Shown here: positions 14,505-17,753 of the stretch, piece by piece | How positions within the stretch are numbered: position 1 is the first letter of the stretch | How the letters are laid out: each line of letters starts with the position of its first letter | From: an uncultured Verrucomicrobium sp. | Lineage (GTDB): Bacteria; Verrucomicrobiota; Verrucomicrobiia; Methylacidiphilales; GAS474 | DNA length: 17,753 bases | Assembly (NCBI GenBank): GCA_903889845.1 | Contig: CAISZB010000449.1 | Coordinates: 1 to 17,753, forward strand | Direction of reading: 5' to 3' | The notes under the pieces: model-generated | Told to the model about the DNA's origin: nothing | Databases searched by the model: none | What the model saw: only the letters and a program-made list of their open reading frames with translations | Position numbers and translations under genes: made by a program

Positions 14505-15407
14505 ATGGAATTCCGAAAATTGCGTTATTTCATCGCCGTCGCTGAGGCGCTCAACTTCAGCAAGGCATCCCTTCTTCTTCACGTCGCCCAGCCCGCACTG
14601 AGCCGCCAAGTCCAGCAACTCGAAGAGTTTTTAGGCGTTCCGCTTCTCGAACGAAGCCCCCGAGGGGTGACGCTGACGGCGGAGGGACGCCTCTTCTTGG
14701 AGGAAGCTCGATCGATTGTGGCTCATGCGGAGGCATCGATTTGCAAGGTGAAAGCATTCGCCCGCGGAGAGACCGGGGAGTTGAACATTGGATACGCTCC
14801 TTCCGTAGGCGGCCCGCAGTTGGCTCCCGCTATGGCGAAGTTCCAGAAGAACACGCCCAAGGTTTCCGTTATCCTTCACGATCTGAGCGGGAACGAATTG
14901 GCCGAGGGATTGCGTGCAGGATCGCTCGATTTTTGCGTCATGCAGCGTCCCCGAGGGAAGAACGGAACGGGTCTCGCCTTCGAGGCGCTTCAGAGTTATC
15001 CCATCTGCGTGGGTGTCGCGACATCCCACCCGCTGGCGCGGCAAAAAGCGGTCTCGCTTTCCCTAATCTCAGGGGAAAAACTCGTCGTCTTCCGACGAAA
15101 GGATTTTGCCGATTATCATGCCTTGCTCGATGAGGTCTTTGCCTCTCTTCCCGGGGTGAGGCGTCCGGCCAATGTGGTCGAATGCGATGGAGCGAACAGT
15201 GTGTTCACCGAAATCGAGGCGGGGCACGGCATTGCGATTCTGCCTCAGGTGCTTGTGAAGGTTATCGGGTCCCGTTTCAAGATGATCCCTTTGACCCCGG
15301 CTCCGGCTCCGTTGGAGGTCGGGATTTGTCGTTCCCTCAAGCACGAGGTTACCGCTGCGGAAGAGAAGTTCTTTGGCGAACTGCGGGCCGTGGCCAAGAT
15401 CTTTTAA
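14505..15407 (+). CDS. LysR-family transcriptional regulator
   Basis: The product is 300 residues, a normal length for the family. Residues 1-60 form the winged helix-turn-helix (MEFRKLRYFIAVAEALNFSK, then the AQPALSRQVQQLEEFLGVPL recognition segment and LTAEGRLF). A linker helix leads into the periplasmic-binding-protein-like effector domain (about 90-295, beginning GELNIGYAPSVGG). This pattern resembles CbbR/BenM-like regulators, but the inducer cannot be read. It is divergent from the chemotaxis receptor and has no obvious target gene downstream, where only a short remnant and a convergent gene follow. A palindromic T-N11-A site ends 11 bases upstream of the start, consistent with self-regulation. 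Confidence 0.96.
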   Translation: MEFRKLRYFIAVAEALNFSKASLLLHVAQPALSRQVQQLEEFLGVPLLERSPRGVTLTAEGRLFLEEARSIVAHAEASICKVKAFARGETGELNIGYAPSVGGPQLAPAMAKFQKNTPKVSVILHDLSGNELAEGLRAGSLDFCVMQRPRGKNGTGLAFEALQSYPICVGVATSHPLARQKAVSLSLISGEKLVVFRRKDFADYHALLDEVFASLPGVRRPANVVECDGANSVFTEIEAGHGIAILPQVLVKVIGSRFKMIPLTPAPAPLEVGICRSLKHEVTAAEEKFFGELRAVAKIF

Positions 15408-15408
15408 A

Positions 15409-15501
15409 ATGCTCTACGATGACAAAGCCGGGCAGGTGAGTTTGGCGGGGATGGCCTGCCGGATGTCCGCCCTGCGCTTTTACGAGTGGAAAGCTTCTTA
15501 A
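15409..15501 (+). pseudogene. Possible remnant of a UPF0175-type antitoxin gene
   Basis: A 30-residue frame starts two bases after the LysR stop. It reads LYDDKAGQVSLAGMACRMSA and then LRFYEWKAS. This resembles the LYxxGKISLGKAAELAGMS helix-turn segment of UPF0175 (VapB-like) proteins. Only that piece remains, there is no ribosome site, and no toxin gene adjoins it. It overlaps the end of the convergent barrel gene by 4 bases. The match is by eye and weak. Confidence 0.35.
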
Positions 15502-16505
15502 AACTTCGCGCTGACGCTCAGGTCGATATACGGGGCCGGGTCGGCCTTGTAGTCGGCCTTCGAGTTGAAGTAGTCGAAATCACGGTAGACCAGGTAGCCG
15601 CCGCTGCCGTCGAGCTCGAAGCCGGGCAGGAACTTCCACGCCACGCCGCCGCCCATGCCGACCTCGGTGTAGCTGACCATCGCCGAGCTGAGGCCGGGCC
15701 GCCCCGCGCCGACGCCCGTCCCGTTGTTCACGCGGAAGGTGCCGCCATCGACCGAGGCCCCGGCGAAGAACTCGACCTTCTTGTTCAGCTCGTATTCGAT
15801 CCGGGGAGTGGGGAGGACGGCGTCGAGGGTCCACTGGTCGGCGAACTGCCACCGCACCCCGGCGCCGGGCATCACCGGGTAATCGGAGCGCGGATCGATC
15901 CGCATGCCGACGATCCACTGGAGGTCGGGACTCTGGAGGTAGACCCCGCCGACCGTCACCGGGACCGAGGCCGAGTTCATCCCCAGGTTCTCCGAGGTGC
16001 CGTAGAAGCCGGGGGAGATCTCCGCGCGGAGGAGCCACTGCTCGGAGAGCTTCCAGTCGGCCCCGAGGACGAGGGCCTCGCTCTCCAGCGTGGAGGGGAG
16101 GCCGAAATTGGGATGGAGGTTCGAGGTGCCGAAGTCGAAGCGGTCCCACTCGACGCCGACGCGGAGGAAGAGGTCCTTCGAGATCTGGGGGACGGCGACG
16201 TATTTGAAATGGCTGCTGGTCTCCGTGAAGCTACCGAAGGCGTCGCCGCCGTGGCGGGCCTTCGCGCCGAAGGCGTGCATCCCTTCCAGTTCGATCTCCT
16301 CCGTCACCCCGCCCTGGGCGGAACCCTTCGCCGCGCCCCCGGCGGAGCTGCCCGAGTTGGAAGAGGCCGCGAGTTCCGGCGGGGGAAGGAGGTCGCTCAG
16401 GTCGCCCGTTGCGTTGGCCGTCGGATCGGCGGCCCAGGCGCCAATACAGGAGGCGATTCCGGCGGAGGCGAGGATGAGGGCGAGGCGGCGGGGGATGGGG
16501 CTCAT
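15498..16505 (-). CDS. Outer-membrane beta-barrel protein (DUF6268-like)
   Basis: The product is 335 residues with a Sec signal peptide (MSPIPRRLALILASAGIASC followed by IGAWA, probable cut before ADPT). An IASC sequence could be read as a lipobox, but the AWA cut site is more usual. After a Ser/Gly-rich spacer (about 28-70), alternating strands run to the end (LFLRVGVEWDRFDFG, WLLRAEISPGFYG, WIVGMRIDPRSDYPV, VGMGGGVAWKF). The chain ends in SVSAKF, the C-terminal Phe signal for barrel assembly. The family match is from the overall pattern and is moderate. A porin-like role is unproven. It lies 43 bases downstream of the Dabb gene, so the two may be cotranscribed. Confidence 0.85.
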   Translation of the reverse strand: MSPIPRRLALILASAGIASCIGAWAADPTANATGDLSDLLPPPELAASSNSGSSAGGAAKGSAQGGVTEEIELEGMHAFGAKARHGGDAFGSFTETSSHFKYVAVPQISKDLFLRVGVEWDRFDFGTSNLHPNFGLPSTLESEALVLGADWKLSEQWLLRAEISPGFYGTSENLGMNSASVPVTVGGVYLQSPDLQWIVGMRIDPRSDYPVMPGAGVRWQFADQWTLDAVLPTPRIEYELNKKVEFFAGASVDGGTFRVNNGTGVGAGRPGLSSAMVSYTEVGMGGGVAWKFLPGFELDGSGGYLVYRDFDYFNSKADYKADPAPYIDLSVSAKF

Positions 16506-16548
16506 GGGGAGAGGTGTTTCGGGTTCAAACCCCGGACGGTCCTAAGTC

Positions 16549-16869
16549 CTAAGAATAGGCGACGTCCTTCCCCGGTTCCATTTCGTAGTTGCGGGCGTCG
16601 ACCCACGAGACGTTCGGCTCGATGATCTGGCGCTGGAATTGGATATAGATGGCGCTGTCGTGCACCTGGCGCAGCTTCTCCATGTTATCGACGTCGTAGG
16701 AGAAGAAGAGCGTGAAGGGATTGTGAACCTTGTCGATCCGCTTCCCGACACGGAGGTTGCTCACCTCGGGTATTTTCAGAAGGCGGATGCGGGTCTCGAC
16801 CATGATCGTCTCGATCGCTTCGGGGGTGACCCGGTCGTAGGTTTGAAGCTGGCAGATATGATGCACCAT
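16549..16869 (-). CDS. Dabb-family (stress-responsive alpha/beta barrel) protein
   Basis: The protein is 106 residues and fits one ferredoxin-like Dabb domain: MVHHICQLQTYDRVTPEAIE at the first strand and helix, IPEVSNLRVGKRID, FTLFFSYDVDNMEKLRQVHD and the closing strand FQRQIIEPNVSW. The His in the first strand and the VHDSAIYIQF segment are family landmarks. Dabb proteins dimerise; some act in degradation or cyclisation and many have unknown roles. ATG 16869 is chosen because the domain begins there, although the frame is open upstream and no clear ribosome site is seen. It is divergent from the bactofilin gene and upstream of the barrel gene. Confidence 0.85.
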   Translation of the reverse strand: MVHHICQLQTYDRVTPEAIETIMVETRIRLLKIPEVSNLRVGKRIDKVHNPFTLFFSYDVDNMEKLRQVHDSAIYIQFQRQIIEPNVSWVDARNYEMEPGKDVAYS

Positions 16870-17053
16870 AAAGGGCGGGGGGCAGTCTGGCGCTCCCGCC
16901 CCGACTGTCAAGGCGATTGCCTGCCCCCGATCTCCAGCTTCATCCCGCAGCGTTGCCGCAGGACGCTTCTTTTTTCCACCCTTCCAAAAAACGCAATGGT
17001 AACGGGAAAATGTACTAGACAGTGGACCGTAACCGGGGGAATTGTACGCCCTC
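16870..17053. promoter_or_regulatory. Divergent promoter region of the Dabb and bactofilin genes
   Basis: This stretch of about 180 bases has no gene. An A-rich part (16971-17021) contains plausible but unproven promoter elements. A GGGGA sequence at 17036-17040 may serve the bactofilin start. Confidence 0.35.
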
Positions 17054-17590
17054 GTGATCTTCACCTCCAAAAAAACCGAAAACGGCGCGAAGGAATCCTC
17101 CGCATGGGAGACTTCCTCCGCTTCCCCGTACCGGGAAGAATCCTCCGCCCCCCTCTCCAAACCTTCCGCCCGTACCGCCCCCTCCATGAAAACCGAGAAG
17201 ACCGTCCTGACTGCCGACACCGAATTCAAGGGAACCCTCGGCTTCCATGGCGACCTCGACCTCAACGGCAAGCTGGAAGGGTCGATCGAGGCCGACAACG
17301 GCCTCCTCACCATCGGTGAGTCGGCCATGGTGAAGGCCGAGGTCCACGGCCAGGACATCGTCATCTACGGCAAGGTCCAGGGCAACATCATCGCCTCCGG
17401 CCGCCTGGAACTCCGAGGCAAGGCCCAGGTCTACGGCGACGTCCGCGCCGGGAAGTTCCTCATCGAGGAAGGCGCCCTCTTTGTCGGCCGTTCGGAGAAC
17501 CTCGCCACCCGCAGCGACGAGAAGCCCGACTTCTCCCAGATGTTCACGAAGCTGGGAAGCGAGGGCGCCAAGGCCGCCCCGAAGGTCTAA
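17054..17590 (+). CDS. Bactofilin family cytoskeletal protein
   Basis: The protein is 178 residues from GTG 17054. TTG 17042 and ATG 17186 are alternative starts, and the ribosome site does not decide among them. A disordered Ser/Glu-rich N-terminus of about 50 residues precedes the bactofilin core, a right-handed beta-helix of short repeats: FKGTLGFHGDLDLNGKLEGS, LLTIGESAMVKAEVHGQDIV, IYGKVQGNIIASGRLEL and AQVYGDVRAGKFLIEEGALF. Bactofilins polymerise without nucleotide and scaffold cell-shape or envelope proteins. The tail (about 145-178) is polar and ends in KAAPKV. The stop codon lies inside a dispersed repeat and a hairpin terminator follows. The gene stands alone on this strand. Confidence 0.93.
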   Translation: MIFTSKKTENGAKESSAWETSSASPYREESSAPLSKPSARTAPSMKTEKTVLTADTEFKGTLGFHGDLDLNGKLEGSIEADNGLLTIGESAMVKAEVHGQDIVIYGKVQGNIIASGRLELRGKAQVYGDVRAGKFLIEEGALFVGRSENLATRSDEKPDFSQMFTKLGSEGAKAAPKV

Positions 17591-17620
17591 GAAACTGTTT
17601 AGAATCTCCGGTGGGTCGCG
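17590..17620 (+). repeat. Dispersed repeat, right copy
   Basis: This is the second copy of the sequence at 5-35, with 29 of 31 bases identical. Its first base is the last base of the bactofilin stop codon, so the repeat begins exactly where coding ends. Confidence 0.75.
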
Positions 17621-17652
17621 TTGGCCCGGAAAGGCTCTCCACCTAGGGGGGA

Positions 17653-17673
17653 GGGGCGCAGCCCCGTTTGTTT
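17653..17673 (+). terminator. Hairpin terminator after the bactofilin gene
   Basis: GGGGC (17653-17657) pairs with GCCCC (17661-17665) around GCA, followed by GTTTGTTT. The stem is short but GC-only and the T-rich tail fits an intrinsic terminator. Its core is the reverse complement of the hairpin core at 41-53. Confidence 0.55.
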
Positions 17674-17682
17674 GATGCGTAG

Positions 17683-17753
17683 GGCGGTCCAAAACTGAGA
17701 CACGTGGCGGTCCAATAGTGTGACACCCCGTTGGGGACATTGGAGGGGAAGCA
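17683..17753 (+). mobile_element. Probable edge of an insertion sequence with tandem end repeats
   Basis: Two 21-base units, 17683-17703 and 17706-17726, match at 18 of 21 positions at a 23-base period; both begin GGCGGTCCAA and end GACAC. Tandem repeats of this size at an element edge are typical of transposase binding sites in IS21-like and related families. The transposase would lie beyond the window, so the family assignment is a guess. No coding sequence is seen after the bactofilin stop. Confidence 0.45.

Noticed and set aside
1..17753. CRISPR arrays, tRNA or rRNA genes, prophage genes
   Set aside because: I saw no regularly spaced repeat array, no tRNA-like cloverleaf and no phage structural genes on either strand.

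Overview
The window is GC-rich (a lower-GC stretch lies at about 12.3-15.5 kb) and comes from a Gram-negative, outer-membrane-bearing bacterium. It encodes an outer-membrane beta-barrel, a bactofilin, secreted YceI and a FixO/CcoO-type cytochrome. My best guess is Verrucomicrobiota or a close PVC relative, from the gene mix and a DUF6268-like barrel. That is inference; there is no rRNA or other marker here.

Layout. Bases 1-321 are non-coding and rich in repeats. A DICT-like hypothetical gene (322-1188, +) meets a YceI-family gene (1193-1834, -) tail to tail. A small secreted-looking EF-hand-type protein (1947-2234, -) follows. Bases 2363-10832 hold eight tightly packed minus-strand genes. In transcription order they are: polyprenyl diphosphate synthase, MacB/FtsX-type ABC permease, LolD-type ABC ATPase, a cbb3 subunit I (CcoN)-like protein, a small four-helix membrane protein, a large fusion of an MFS-like domain with a CcoO-like and a second cytochrome c domain, an OmpR-type response regulator and its histidine kinase. 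All seven junctions overlap, six of them as ATGA or GTGA and one by 8 bp. An apbE flavin transferase gene is divergent (10847-11875, +), and a second EF-hand-like gene is convergent with it. Next come a methyl-accepting chemotaxis protein (-), a LysR regulator (+) with a clear T-N11-A type site, a possible antitoxin remnant, an outer-membrane barrel and a Dabb-domain gene (both -), and a bactofilin (+). The window ends in what looks like the edge of an insertion sequence.

How they fit together. The large operon is the most interesting part. It looks like a membrane redox module built from heme-copper-oxidase parts. The CcoN-like protein keeps heme-type histidines and the helix VII His pair, but by eye lacks the helix VI CuB histidine and the cross-linked tyrosine. 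The canonical CcoO and CcoP parts are replaced by one polypeptide that carries a 12-helix transporter-like domain ahead of two CxxCH heme sites. The ABC transporter, prenyl synthase and neighbouring ApbE suggest export or cofactor supply, and the terminal two-component system suggests dedicated signalling. Its substrate and function are unknown.

A 31-bp sequence at the extreme left (5-35) recurs at the right (17590-17620), starting at the bactofilin stop codon. It marks a dispersed, gene-end-associated repeat family.
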